Positions 12,193-23,500 of a DNA stretch of 64,000 bases are shown here, one piece after another. The stretch's first letter is position 1. Each line of letters starts with the position of its first letter. Both the position numbers and the translations under genes were made by a program. Under the pieces are notes generated by a model. It did no database searches. It worked only from the letters and a program-made list of their open reading frames with translations, and had not been told where the DNA came from. This DNA is from Lytechinus pictus (lineage: Eukaryota > Echinodermata > Echinoidea > Temnopleuroida > Toxopneustidae). The stretch is taken from positions 47,378,373-47,442,372 of the forward strand of contig NC_087251.1 in assembly GCF_037042905.1 (NCBI RefSeq), in the 5' to 3' direction.

Positions 12193-12592
12193 ACGGGGGG
12201 GGGGGGGGGGGGAGTTAAATATATTGCTGTACATACGCATGATTAAAAAAACGCTTTTAAAGGGGTGTTTTTTCAGTTTTGGATGCGGTCCGCACGTGGA
12301 CTCGTTAAGGGTATCAAAAACACAAATTTTCAAGAAAAAGGGTGGTTTTGAAAGACTGGTCAATGGCCAACCGCGGGATCAAACGTATTTAGGGTATTTT
12401 TTTCCCCAAGGCTTTTTTTTTTTAAAGACTAGCCAACGTGTTTAAGGTATGTTTTTTCCCCAAGGTCATATTTTGTCAACAACTTGTTTAGGGGGTTATT
12501 TTGCACACAGAGAAACACTTGTTTAGGGGGTGTTTGGAAATTCCTTGGTCACGCATTTGTACAGCAATATAATTGACTCCCCCCCCCCCCGC
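12193..12592. mobile_element. G-rich foldback element with internal short tandem motif
   Basis: A left end of poly-G followed by AGTTAAATATATTGCTGTAC is complementary to a right end GTACAGCAATATAATTGACT followed by poly-C. Inside is a degenerate array with TTTAGGGGGTNTTTT-like motifs. About 400 bp with no transposase. The layout (G run, inverted end, G-rich motif array) resembles the much larger element at 17.7-22.5 kb. Confidence 0.75.
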
Positions 12593-12599
12593 CTTATCA

Positions 12600-13780
12600 G
12601 GATTCAAACAAGTGCATTTTGGTTTACAGACTAAGCCAGAAAAGGTATCAGACGTTTGTAGCTTCCTTTTTGTGACAATATTGGCATGCATGAGGAGCAA
12701 AAAAAAAGGTCTTTATTGACTTCGACTTGATAATACCAAGACTTCACATTGCCTTTCATTTCATCAGAGTCATATAAATCTGGGAAAACTCCAATAAACA
12801 CAGGAAAACATAAAATCGCTGGAAAAGACAAAATGACCAACTGGAACTAGATCCACTGAGAAGTCCTCTAATGCCACCATGAAGAGGCCAACACTCTCAC
12901 AAGATATCAGCATTTGAGTCCAAGAAGTGTGTAACTTAATACATGAGGTTTTGAAGAGCTCTGGATTCCTTGTGGTCAGACAGTACTTGAAGATTATCGC
13001 AATATTACACCAGATAACCAAATACCTGTCAAATGCAACTGAAACAAACTTCTGGAAGTCAACAGCGCTCTCTTCAAACATACATCACCAGTTTGTCTCT
13101 CTTCTCTTTGTGCAGAACAAATGGTTACCTGCGTCGATTTGGAGTGTAAAAGAGTTTTTGATCGATCTTGATCAATGCCACAGAGATTCAAAGCCATGTT
13201 CGCTAAACCAATCCATCAATACTTCAAATATAAATATGGGTCAACTTGAAACACGACACTGGCAAGGCTCTAGAAATCACAATTTGACATTGCACTTCTG
13301 AAACAAGATTCTAGACTTACATATATTGCTCTAATTGAAGGAACATTTTTTTTTAAACATTGTAGAAAAACCATTGAAGTGTACAACCCTCATAAAAATG
13401 GGTGAAAATTTTATATCCGAAGCTGAAGATTTGGGCAGACAAACCTATATTGAGAATCTACCTGATCATCACATATCTTAACATTCGTGCAGTCCACATT
13501 ATCTCTTCCCATTCTGTGATTTCATGATGGATACACATTCGGCACTCACACAAACTATGCTTCTGGTGGTGCCATTGGCATTAGCACAAACATGAGGTTC
13601 ATGTAGGTTCATGGTGAAATGACCGCAATAAAGCTCGATATATTAATTCAAATCAGTCTTTCCAAAAAATGAACATGTACAGAAAATGGTAATATATTGC
13701 AAAATAATTCACACTGCTCTATCATAGCTAAACAAAATCAAAGTCAGTAAGTACATATAAATTTCCTTGTAGAAGCATTT
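12600..13780. other. interior of the inverted duplication, coding status unclear
   Basis: It holds overlapping ORFs on both strands. The longest are 103 residues on the minus strand (12770-13081) and 124 residues on the plus strand (12927-13301). The minus-strand ORF has a fairly normal amino-acid mixture, but I recognise no domain and see no convincing splice framework. I do not call a gene. Confidence 0.35.
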
Positions 13781-13859
13781 ACCTTCTTAATAGTACATTA
13801 TTAAATCAGTCATGGTAAATATCATATTGTAACGATGTGAAACGAAGATGAATTTAGAG

Positions 13860-14489
13860 GAACAGATAGTACAGGGAGGTATACAAAGAAAGAATGCAAT
13901 CAGTGGATTGACAGGTAATACAAGTATTGTCAAGGTGAGAGAAGAAAAGAATGTGAAATATGAGGGGAGGAGGGTGGAGTAATGAGAAAGGGAATGCCCG
14001 TACAAATTTATCAAAATTGCCTTCAGGAATGGTAATGCTTTGATAGATTTTCATTAACGACTTTCATTCCAAAGATGAAAGAAAGTGTCACAAGTGTAAA
14101 AAGTGCGATTGAAGTAAATCTTCGTGTGGGGGAACTTGCTGCCCAAATTTTCCACAATAGTTTTTTTTCCCCTAGGAGTAAACTAATAATTACTGGAAAA
14201 CCAACTGCATTGTCTCACATACTCTAGGCTACACAAAATATCATTGAAATCAATAAAGCACTTACATTGTGTTAAGTTGCATACCATACACCACAGTATC
14301 CAGTGCCCTTCTCTGCACACTGAAAGTAGGTCTCTTGGTAGTGACGTCACTAATTGTGTGATTCTGGCAGGAAGATCCCAGCTCAAACCAGACAGGTAGC
14401 CATGCTTGTGAGGTCTAGGGCCTACCACCATCAATCAACGAGGTCAAATGCTATGGTCCTGCAACTTGAATGAATCTTCCAGGCTGCTG
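13860..14489 (-). repeat. right arm of the large diverged inverted duplication
   Basis: Its reverse complement follows 9317-9865 block by block, from GACCAGCAGCCTGGAAGATT inward. Weak similarity may extend to about 13650. It carries no MITE equivalent to 9866-9978. The minus-strand ORF here (14183-14434) parallels the plus-strand ORF of the left arm in the stretch ending with the KCFI...ILC..Y.RQC pattern, as expected from shared DNA. Confidence 0.75.
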
Positions 14490-17270
14490 GTCTTACAATT
14501 TTTTTTCAAAAAGTCATTAATACAAAGCAAGTACATATATGTAGCGCAGACAACCATACACAGTAGGGCAGGTCTAAGCTATCTAACATTACATGTCATG
14601 AAAGAGACCATTCAAAGAGGTATTTCACAAAGATTTAAGGGTGAGTAAAATTGCTCCTGAATTTCTACTTGCGTATGAAAAAGAAAAGATCACTGTATTG
14701 ATTGAATCACGCTCAGAGGCTGTGCTCTACGTGTACAATAAATTGACAAAACTGTGCGTGAAATATCATGTGCTTGTTAACACTTAAGCACAATGACTTT
14801 AGCTTTGATTTCTTTATCTTTTGTGAAACACTTCCCAGAATTGTTTTGCTAGTGTTCTGCTACTAAAACTACTATGACATTGTACCGAAAGAATCTAATC
14901 AGATCCTTGCTCATGTATGACCTAAGTTTGCCAATGATCCCTCAAAAAATCCAGTTTATCATACTAGTAAGTTAAATTTTCTTATAAACAATTACCAAAG
15001 TTTGAAAAAGAACCCTCAAACAGTTCTTTCACAAGAACAAGATATATACCAGCTCTTTAGCTATCATGGAAACAAAAACAAGATGAATGGACAGATTACC
15101 CCACAAGCCATAGGCCTACAGTAACCACCGACGTTCGGTGGAGGCATAAACATCATAGATAAACATTTCCAATACATGGTCATGTACGTAATATTTTAAC
15201 CTATAAAACAAGCATTTACTTCATAATTCTCGTGACATTAAAATGAGCACAAACATGCTTTACATTGATCTGGACCTTACAATATAATGGTTAGATAAAT
15301 ATAATTATTGACGTAACTTTGTATTTTTAAGTAAAATTTTTGAATATGTTTGCTTCTATATAATGAAATTGTACATTTTAGGCTGTTTACATTATAACTG
15401 AAGCGTCCTGGGATAACTCAAACTTTTGATTCACCTGACCACAGTATACTACTGAACAGTCTTTGGCACAACGAATGAGAAACTTATTTTGTGATCCCCC
15501 AAAATGTATTTTCCAATATTGACCCCGGCCTAGTGACCTAAAAAAATAAAATTGATTTATTGGAAGGAAGTAGGTAATCTGTCATTGTGCACAAAATTCA
15601 AGGGGGGGGGGGGGCATTTGTGTTAAACAATTCTACGACAAGTAGATCCAGGGTAAAAAAAAACAGAGATAAAACACAAGAGGCGTAAAACTCTGGAAAA
15701 CCTTCGGATCCACTTTTGCAGAATAGTCAACACAAAATAGACACAAACTTCATCAAGAGAAAGTTACAAACCCGAGTTAAATCCAAAAATGTAACCAGCC
15801 ACCCCAAGACCAACAATTAGTCGCAAATAACGAATTTTGTGATTTTCCTTGAGCTTGGAAAAGCATATCCAAAAGCTTTTAAAATGATATATAACTTGTC
15901 AAATTTATCAACAATAACCTTCGCAAGTACTTGATTGAATGGAGAAGAAATTCAAAGAGAGTTTGAAACAAGGATTGAAGTTTGGGGTTCACTCAATCAT
16001 GAGATGTGCATTCTCAGATAAACTTCATGGTAGTCTTCAAAAAAATGGTTTTAGCCCTATAAATAGACCCAGGTTATTTGGACCCATCCCGCAGGAGGGG
16101 GGGGGGCGGAATCCATCCCCCTGAGATTTTGCCGCCAATCTTGCATGTGCCTTAAAAATTACCACGAGGCCAGCATGCTAGATATCTACAAGGCTGTATG
16201 GTCAATTTTTTCTTTAAAATAATAAGATTTTGTAATATGAATTAATTATGTTAATTTATGCATAAAATATAAGAATAAAACCTAATTGATTGATTGGTTG
16301 AATTTATTCTTGTTCATTTCAAACAAATAAGAAGGAACAAAACAGAATATGAATAACAGAATTACAGACCCCAAACAGCTAATTTTCTATTCTACCCCCC
16401 CCCCCCCCGGGGCCTTTTATTCAACTTTACAACTTCAAATTTACAGCATGAAGAAGAATTCCTCTTTCAGAAAAGCTCATTTGCTAATTATTTCTTTTTG
16501 GAGACCATATTACCGTTCTGCTACTTACAGAGTACCTTGCCTGGCGATTTATAATTGGTTTTGGTATGGCTGGTCACAAAAATCTACTATACCTAATTAT
16601 CAGAATATCTTAATTTTAAACATCACAATTACAGGAAATTACTTCCAGCCTTATTATTTTGACTCCTAGTAACCATCCCTGCATACATCAGAGCTGCCAA
16701 ACTTGTGCATCCCCCCCCCCCCAAAAAAAAAAAGGGAATCATGAAGGCAAAAAAGGAGAGGAATTTTCAAGGAAAAAATGAACGTATTTCTCAACATGAC
16801 CCTAAAAATCAGACCTTCCCACACGTGACCCTTGACTTTTAGTCTAGTAACCTGAAATTACATTCATCCAATTACCTCAACTTATGTAAGTTTTATGAAA
16901 TATAGACATATAGAAGCAAATTTTTTCAACAGGATACCATTTTGCAAAAAAACAAACAAAAAACAAACTAATGCCATAATTTGGTTCCCAATAATTATGG
17001 TAAAAATGTAATAGTTGGAACCTCTGATAGAATTCAACCATTAATGTAATAACGGTTAACTTCAGATAGTCTGAACTGTCAGCAAAGAGACGATAGCTTG
17101 ACCTGCTGCTTGGAGCTACACAAAAGTCATCGTGAAATACATAGCAATATAAATTCATGAGAAACACATGTGCATACAAAGTCACATATATGATAATAAA
17201 AATGTTTTGGATAAACTGACATCAAGATTAAACTGGCATTAGGTTCATTTAATTTGTTTACCATGATGGA
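14490..17270. other. intergenic, no gene seen
   Basis: About 2.8 kb of AT-rich sequence with scattered poly-G/poly-C runs (15602, 16096, 16386, 16691). Only short ORFs occur (for example 15939-16124 and 16349-16669 on +), and none has a recognisable motif. Confidence 0.4.
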
Positions 17271-17289
17271 AATCTCCTACAATTGGTGG

Positions 17290-17392
17290 TGATTTTTTTT
17301 ACCTGATTGCTAAGAAAGCATGAATGCTTGTAAGCAAGCAACCAGAGGACCGACGGCTTAAGGTCCTCTCCGAAGGACCAATAGACAAGGGG
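17290..17392 (-). mobile_element. SINE 3' fragment
   Basis: The reverse complement contains CTTCGGAGAGGACCTTAAGCC, then GTCGGTCCTCTGGTTGCTTGC, then TTAGCAATCAGGTAAAAAA. The same series occurs at 47630-47720 downstream of a tRNA-like B box. This copy lacks the tRNA-derived head, so it is a 5'-truncated SINE on the minus strand. Confidence 0.7.
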
Positions 17393-17821
17393 GAAATTCC
17401 ATAAAATATTCAACCTGTTTGTACATCCGACCCCCACTTTTCTCAAATTTTACTTCACTTCATAAACTGACCAAGTCATGGTCATTTGAGAGCATTGCAG
17501 ACTGTCATGAGAACCAGAAATAAGAGACAGAAAAGGTCTCACATACATGAAGTCAGAGGTAAATATTTCATGGAATTGCCCAAGGGGAAACAAATGGCAA
17601 TCTCTCCCACATTATGCCATGCAATATAGCAGGAATGTTTGACTTTGAGTATAAAAACTAGAAATTTGACGTGTCCAAAGGACACAGATGCCCCCGCTTA
17701 ACGCGATCAGAAATTCATTCAATATGATTGAACTTAATATCTTGCAGAAACCAATATGCATATATATAATGAACAAATTTAGACCTCTGAACCAACTCGC
17801 ATATATCGGACTCCAAATTCA

Positions 17822-18556
17822 GGCGCTAATGCAGTTTCGCACCGGCCGACTACCGGCCAGGCCAATTTCACCACCACCAATATTTCGCAAATGTTATAAA
17901 AAATCTCTCAATCCCATTTCAAGGTCAAATAGCGCCCAGCATCGTATTTCGCCGCTTTCTGAAAAATTTCAATTTTCGATAGATTCTAATCTTGTTAAAA
18001 ATAACGAATTTTGGATTGAAATCATTACCTGCATGTTTCCGTCCTACACACAAGATGTACCTAATGGCATAGAGTATTGTGAGCTGAAATTATCAAGCAA
18101 ATTTCTCTCTATTTTGAATGGTAGCCGCGATGGAAACTTGGAAATTTTCCTTTCACTTTGCCTCGAATGAGAAAGGTACTTGTTACGCAAGAGGGTTAAT
18201 GAAAAAGATGAAAAAGAGAGAGAAGGGGGGGGGTGTCGATAAAAAAACTTAAACTTGAACTTTTCAGGTAGAGAGCGAGAGACAAGAGGGGAATAGTGAA
18301 AAAGAAAGGGGGAGGTAATAAATTAACAGCGGGGGCACCAATTTGAAGTTGACCGGGGGGGGGGGGGGGCAAATTGATCTTTCATTGGGGCCGGGGGGGG
18401 GGGGGGGGAGTGCCAAATTGATGCTCGCCCTTGGGGCACCATATTGATGTTTGCCCGGGGGCGGAAAAGGGTTGTTTCATATGGGGGGGGGGGGGCAAAC
18501 TCATGTTTCAAAGGGGCCGGGGGCATGTTTTACATATGGGGCAACAAATTCATGTT
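17822..18556 (+). repeat. left long inverted arm of the 17.7-22.5 kb element
   Basis: The order from the outside in is: GGCGCTAATGCAGTTTCGCA, the block AAATCTCTCAATCCCATTTC, GCCGCTTTCTGAAAAATTTC, CTAATGGCATAGAGTATTGTG, the AGAGAGCGAGAGACAAGAGG block, then G-run motifs to about 18556. Each has its complement in the right arm. A 160-residue ORF here (17688-18170) is not supported as a gene, because it has no domain and its arm twin is interrupted. Confidence 0.85.
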
Positions 18557-18880
18557 TAACCGCCAAGGGCGCCAAAGTGACCTTAAACTCAGGGGGGGGG
18601 GGTGCCAAATTCGCGACCTTTGGGCCGCCAATTAAATTTTTGACCGGGGGGCGTCGTCCAAGTCATGTTTCACGTCAGGGGGGGGGGGCAAAATCATATT
18701 TCACAAGAGGGGGAGCAAATTCATGTTTCACATGGGGGGGGGGTGCCAAATTTATGTTCAACTGAGGGCACCAAATTGACCTGTAATGTAGGGGCGCCAA
18801 ACTTACTTTTAATTCGGGGGTGCCGAATTGATGTCTGACCTGGGGACGCCAATTTCATGTTTGACCCGGACACCTTCATG
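18330..18880 (+). repeat. degenerate G-rich minisatellite
   Basis: More than a dozen irregular units of about 25-40 bp share the form G-run, then GCCAAATT or GCAAATTCATG, then TTTCAC/TTTGACC. The G runs reach 10-18 bases. The array overlaps the inner end of the left arm and continues about 320 bp beyond the part shared with the right arm. Potential for G-quadruplex formation is an inference from the G runs. Confidence 0.8.
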
Positions 18881-19089
18881 GTTAAATCCCCCACCCCCCT
18901 TCAATCGGTGGCGCAAAAAAAAGGAAGTAATTCTTTTTTAAAGGGCAAAAAAGAAAGGGAAAAAAAAGGAGGAATAATTACCGCAACATTTTTTTGTACA
19001 ATGTCTAATGATTAACAGGCATTTTGAATTAAATTAATGAAGAAATCACGTACGTAAACAGTGAAATTGAGGAAATATAACTGCAAAAT

Positions 19090-20169
19090 CTAAATGGGGT
19101 ACAGATCTACGGCAACCTGGTGCCAGAAGTGGAAGAATGGAGCATCTGCAAAACGCTGCGACCACATGAACTCTCCCAGGTATTCACCGACAAGTTCTCT
19201 GTTGGTTGGTCCTTGCTGAGCCTTGAACTTGGCCTTGGCTCGCTGCCACATTGACTCTACTCTGTTGGTTGTTACCCCTGTAGCTGGATCAACGAAGTTG
19301 ATGGTGTGGTTGACCGTACCGTGTTGATATGCCGCCCACATGTCAGTCCAAACGGTGCTGCCGGGTGCTACCCATTGTTGGATGATGGGGAGTAGTGTTG
19401 CAGCATTTCGTTGGGGCACTTCAACTAGGAAGCCTCTCTTGGATGCTGGCTCATAGCCCCCAAGGACCCACTTCTCGGCTACAGCCCTGCCGACGTTGTT
19501 TTTCCTCCTTGCGAAGAGGGACTCGTCTATTTCTACCAGCACACCAGGACCTCCGAGCTGTTCAGGGTGGTTCAAGAAATACGTAACACAAACGTCTCTA
19601 CAAAACTGCTTCCAATCTACGACGGTATGGTCCGCAATACCAAGTTCTTTTTTAATGTTTAATTGGGACATACCCCTTGCTTTTCCACAACTAGATGACC
19701 AGATATATGTCAGGCCTAGAATTTGCCAAATTTCCAAGTGGCTCTTCTCGAAGAAACTTCCTTTTTTAATGTTCGTTACTTTTCGGCATTGATCTACAGG
19801 GCATCTCCAACAAACTTTGTCAATGGCCCGATTGTACACTCTCTCTTGACAACGACTCCCGCATCCAGGGCACATCATCTCTGATGCTAAAAGTCCATGC
19901 ATGCGGCACCAGTCTATGGTGGCATCCCTATGGTATTTGAATCTGTGGCCAATCTCTGTCAGTGAAAGAGACTCAAATTCGTTCAAGTCAGGCAATGCCT
20001 GAGCAGCCGCCATGATTGTAGAACTTCGACTCAATTTCTCAGACAAATGAAGAAAGTGTTTGGAAATATATATTTTCTCTGCCTTATATACTCTTTTTAG
20101 AGGGAAAAAAGGAGGCGGGGGAGGGTAGGTAGGAGGTATCCACTCTTCTGCATCCTTTGATGTGGCCAT
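19090..20169 (-). CDS. Merlin/IS1595-like (ISXO2 family) DDE transposase
   Basis: The 359-residue uninterrupted ORF encodes a cut-and-paste transposase of the ISXO2/IS1595 fold, used by eukaryotic Merlin elements. A zinc ribbon is visible (Cys100, 103, 107, then Cys120, 123, 128). The catalytic triad candidates are Asp215 in LVEIDESLF, Asp276 in VWTDMWAAYQ and Glu305 in TNRVESMW. The GGPGVLVEIDES and NHTINFVDP stretches are diagnostic. The ORF starts at 20169, but Met53 (20013) is a likelier start, because residues 1-52 are proline-rich or low-complexity and lie upstream of where the family usually begins. It lies between two long inverted arms. No stop or frameshift is seen and all catalytic residues are present, so it may be recently active or domesticated; expression is unknown. 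Confidence 0.93.
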   Translation of the reverse strand: MATSKDAEEWIPPTYPPPPPFFPLKRVYKAEKIYISKHFLHLSEKLSRSSTIMAAAQALPDLNEFESLSLTEIGHRFKYHRDATIDWCRMHGLLASEMMCPGCGSRCQERVYNRAIDKVCWRCPVDQCRKVTNIKKGSFFEKSHLEIWQILGLTYIWSSSCGKARGMSQLNIKKELGIADHTVVDWKQFCRDVCVTYFLNHPEQLGGPGVLVEIDESLFARRKNNVGRAVAEKWVLGGYEPASKRGFLVEVPQRNAATLLPIIQQWVAPGSTVWTDMWAAYQHGTVNHTINFVDPATGVTTNRVESMWQRAKAKFKAQQGPTNRELVGEYLGEFMWSQRFADAPFFHFWHQVAVDLYPI

Positions 20170-20586
20170 GATTTCCGAAAGCTTCCGGCGGCTCCTCAGA
20201 TGTTACTTTCTCCATCTCCTCTTTCTCACGGGAAAGAAATAGCACGACGAACATGTCGAAATAAGATACATTTATTGCGTAATTTTTCCTTCTTTGGATG
20301 TGCCCTTCATGTTCCTCAATGAATTATATCTATCTTCTCTCTCCTTAAGATAAATGATCATATACCTTCTCAATGTTTTCAATGTGCACGAGATTTCTGA
20401 TGATGAAAAGTTTTATTTCGCCTTCGCTGGAAGGATGTTTGTCAAAATAAACGAAAGGATATAAAATAGCACGTTTGTTAAGAAAAAAAGATATATTCTA
20501 GTAATGTTTCAAAAAGAATTGAATAGGAAGGTGAATATTTGGAGTGATAAATAGATAGAAACTTAAGGAAGACATAAAAGTGACAT

Positions 20587-20617
20587 GCAAATATATATAT
20601 ATATATATATATATATA
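20587..20617. repeat. (AT)n microsatellite
   Basis: About 15 AT dinucleotides in a row, in the spacer upstream of the transposase ORF. Confidence 0.95.
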
Positions 20618-20711
20618 AACGAGGAGATGTAATATACATGAATACCGTGGAGTAAAAAAAAGATACCATGATACCTAACAAATTAACACATTTAATCATT
20701 ATAGCATGGCA

Positions 20712-21487
20712 GGGCCGGCGTAGCGAATTTGAAGGTGGGGGGGGGGCACAGGGAAAAGGGCACAGGGAAAAGGGCACATTTAAATTAATTTTGTTTAAGC
20801 ATATATTTCCTAGTAGCGTAATAAGCCCCAAACAACGAGGGTCAGACGTTGCTTAAAAGCTGGGAGCAAGCAAAGCCAGCGAGAAAAATTTTGACATCTT
20901 TTAATTAAAAAATTCTAATTTGTGGTGGAGTTTAACATAATTTGGAGAATAATACATATTTCACCCCTTTTCTTTCCTTTTCTCCTTTTTTGTTCTTGGT
21001 CGTGAAATTCTTTAAGGTCTATTTTTTTTTGGGGGGGGGGGTTGCGCAAGTGCATCCCATCCCGGTTCAGATGCCCTTGCAGAAAATGAAGGGTACATTT
21101 CGAACAAACTATATAGGGCATTTATCAAAAGTAAATAAGGGCATAGGCCCTAATCAAATGGGGCACTTGATCAAAAGAATTTCACTATGAAAAAGGGGAA
21201 CTAAAGGGGGCAATAAAACAGTTTAAGGGAACCTTTTTTCATAAAAAAAAAATGCAATTGTAGTCAGAAATAAGGAAAACGGGCACTGATTGGGCATAAA
21301 ATGAGCGGTTTTAAGAGAAGGGCAACTTCTCTGATACAATAATGGGCACTTATAAGAAGGCAACGGGCACTCGTTAACACATAAAACGGGTCCTTCGGAG
21401 ATGAAAGGGGCACTGAACGCGTTTGTAAGGGGGCATTTTTCTTGGGTAAAAAGATGCACTTTCTAGTGCTTCATAAGGCTTTAAAAG
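20712..21487. repeat. degenerate GGGCA-motif array, possible second element
   Basis: It begins AGGGCCGGCGTAGCGAATTTG, then a poly-G run. After that come many irregular repeats of GGGCAC/GGGCAT followed by 15-30 bp of AT-rich sequence (for example AGGGAAAAGGGCACAGGG). It has no partner in the left half of the composite element, which suggests a different element end or an insertion inside the composite. No coding region is present. Confidence 0.6.
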
Positions 21488-22189
21488 GGTAATTTGTTGC
21501 CCCATATGTAAAACATGCCCCCTCCCCCTTTAAAACATGAGTTTGCCCCCCATATGAAACAACCCTTTTCCACCCCCGGGCAAACATCAAAATGGTGCCC
21601 CAAGGGCGAGCATCAATTTGGCACTCCCCCCCCCCCCGGCCCCAATGAAAGATCAATTTCCCCCCCCCCCCGGTCAACTTCAAATTGGCGCCCCCGCTGT
21701 TAATTTATTACCTCCCCCTTTCTTTTTCACTATTCCCCTCTTGTCTCTCGCTCTCTACCTGAAAAGTTCAAGTTTAAGTTTTTTTATCGACCCCCCCCCC
21801 CTTCTCTCTTTTTCATCTTTTTCATTAATCCTCTTGAGTAACAAGTACCTTTCTCATTCGAGGCAAAGTGAAAGGAAAATTTCTATCGCAGCTACCATAC
21901 AAAATAGAGAGAAATTTGCTTGATAATTTCAGCTCACAATACTCTATGCCATTAGGTACATCTTGTGTGTAGGACGGAAACATGCAGGTAATGATTTCAA
22001 TCCAAAATTCGTTATTTTTAACAAAATTAGAATCAATCGAAAATTGAAATTTTTCAGAAAGCGGCGAAATACGATGCTGGGCACAATTTGACCTTGAAAT
22101 GGGATTGAGAGATTTTTTATAACATTTGCGAAGTATTGGTAGTGGTGAAATTGGCCGGAAGTCGGCCGTTGCGAAACTGCATTAGCGCC
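21488..22189 (-). repeat. right long inverted arm of the 17.7-22.5 kb element
   Basis: Reverse complement of 17822-18556. Differences are mostly length changes in the G/C homopolymers plus scattered substitutions. Beyond 22189 the sequence continues with two diverged copies of TTAGCCTGTATTTTGGTGT (22223 and 22362) and a GGACGGACGGACAGGGGCAA block before the 22509 end; the left side lacks these. Confidence 0.85.
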
Positions 22190-22509
22190 CAAATTCGCAC
22201 CTGCGGACTTCAAATTCGAACTTAGCCTGTATTTTGGTGTTATTTACCTACATATCTAAATTTTTTTAATCTGTTGAACATTTCATAACTTATCATGCGA
22301 AAACCAACTCGCATATTTAATGAGCTGTGACCTCTGACCTGGGGACTCCGAATTCAAACTTAGCCTGTATTTTGGTGTCATCTACCTACACACCAAAATT
22401 TTTTAAAATCCATTAATAGTTTTCGAGTTATTGCGCGGAAACCAAGTGGGGGGACGGACGGACAGGGGCAATGCTTAATGCCCCCTCCGGACTTTGTCTG
22501 CGGGGGCAT

Positions 22510-23009
22510 GAAAATTCAATTACCCTTTATAAAATAATAATCCAATGCCGCGAAGGGCTAAAGTTTTGGATGCCCCAATCCCCAGACAGTTGGTGTCAAG
22601 TACTTTTGTGTAGATGGTGTTCAGTGTAAAGACGGTGTCAAATCCAATGTCTCTTTTGTATCATACCTCACATGAATATCAACTACTGTTCATACCAGAC
22701 ATTGCATGTAGATGAAGATTTCAAGATTGGTGTCATGCCATTGTCTCCAGTAGCTTAGCATTAGCATCTCTCATTAATGCTTGGAGGATGGTTAACGCCA
22801 GAAAGGAATGTATCCATGGTGTACACTGGTGACAACGAGACTGAAAGTGTATTAAAGTGAAAGAACAAAATATTATTCTAACATCATTGCTTTTCAATAA
22901 CATTCATTATACCGGAACAAGTGTACATTAGAAGGAAATAAATTTAAATTTTCCTTTAGCACAAATGTACTGCAGGTAGACTACAACAAAAACACTTTTC
23001 CAGTGAACT
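22510..23009. other. intergenic, no gene seen
   Basis: Unremarkable AT-rich sequence between two mobile elements. Confidence 0.4.
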
Positions 23010-23500
23010 TAAAGGGGAAGTTAACCCTGACAAAAAGTTTATTGTAAAAATAGCAACAAAAACATACTGAAAAATCATGTCAAGGGTTTGAGTAAAATCC
23101 ATCAAAGAATAAAAAAGTTATTAGAATTGGAACTATTTGATTTGTGACATCATATGCGAGCAGCTTTACTACATAAAATCAATGAAATGTAATTTTCTCA
23201 GAAAATTGAAAATGGTTTTTACTCTACCTTCAGTATATCAATAGACAAATCATTTCATAGCTGTTTCTAAAGAGAAAACAAAAATAAGTCATCACGAACC
23301 ATTACAATTGAAATTTATGCATTTTATTTTACATAACATATGGGGCAGCTGCTTGTTCATGATGTCACAAATTCAAAACTTTAAATTCTAATAAATTTCT
23401 TAATGTTTAATGGATTTTCCTCAAACCTTCACCAATATTTTAAAATATTTTTTCTGCTATTTTTACAACAATCTTTTCTTCAGGGTGAACTTCCCCTTTA
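23010..23500. mobile_element. palindromic foldback element, family 2
   Basis: Starts TTAAAGGGGAAGTTAACCCTG and ends GGGTGAACTTCCCCTTTAA. The arms pair throughout: TTTTTACTCTACC-type centre, GTTATTAGAATT with AATTCTAATAAA, and GTGACATCATATG with CATGATGTCAC. About 490 bp with no ORF. The TTAA at both ends could be part of the TIR or a target duplication. Confidence 0.8.

Larger units (their letters stand above)
17688..22509. mobile_element. composite DNA transposon with long inverted arms around a Merlin-type transposase
   Basis: The outer ends are 10 bp perfect inverted repeats: ATGCCCCCGC at 17688-17697 and GCGGGGGCAT at 22500-22509. Within them, about 17822-18556 is the reverse complement of about 21488-22189, with strong identity by eye. 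The transposase ORF (19090-20169, minus) lies between the arms. I see no clear target duplication at 17688/22509, so the exact boundary is uncertain. The stretch at 20710-21487 looks like material from a different element, so this may be nested. Confidence 0.7.

Noticed and set aside
12770..13081. 103-residue minus-strand ORF with a natural-looking composition
   Set aside because: No known domain, overlapping ORFs on the other strand, and no clear splice framework; not enough to call a gene.
17688..18170. 160-residue ORF in the left transposon arm
   Set aside because: The right arm, which has the same DNA, does not keep the frame, and no domain is seen; treated as non-coding arm sequence.
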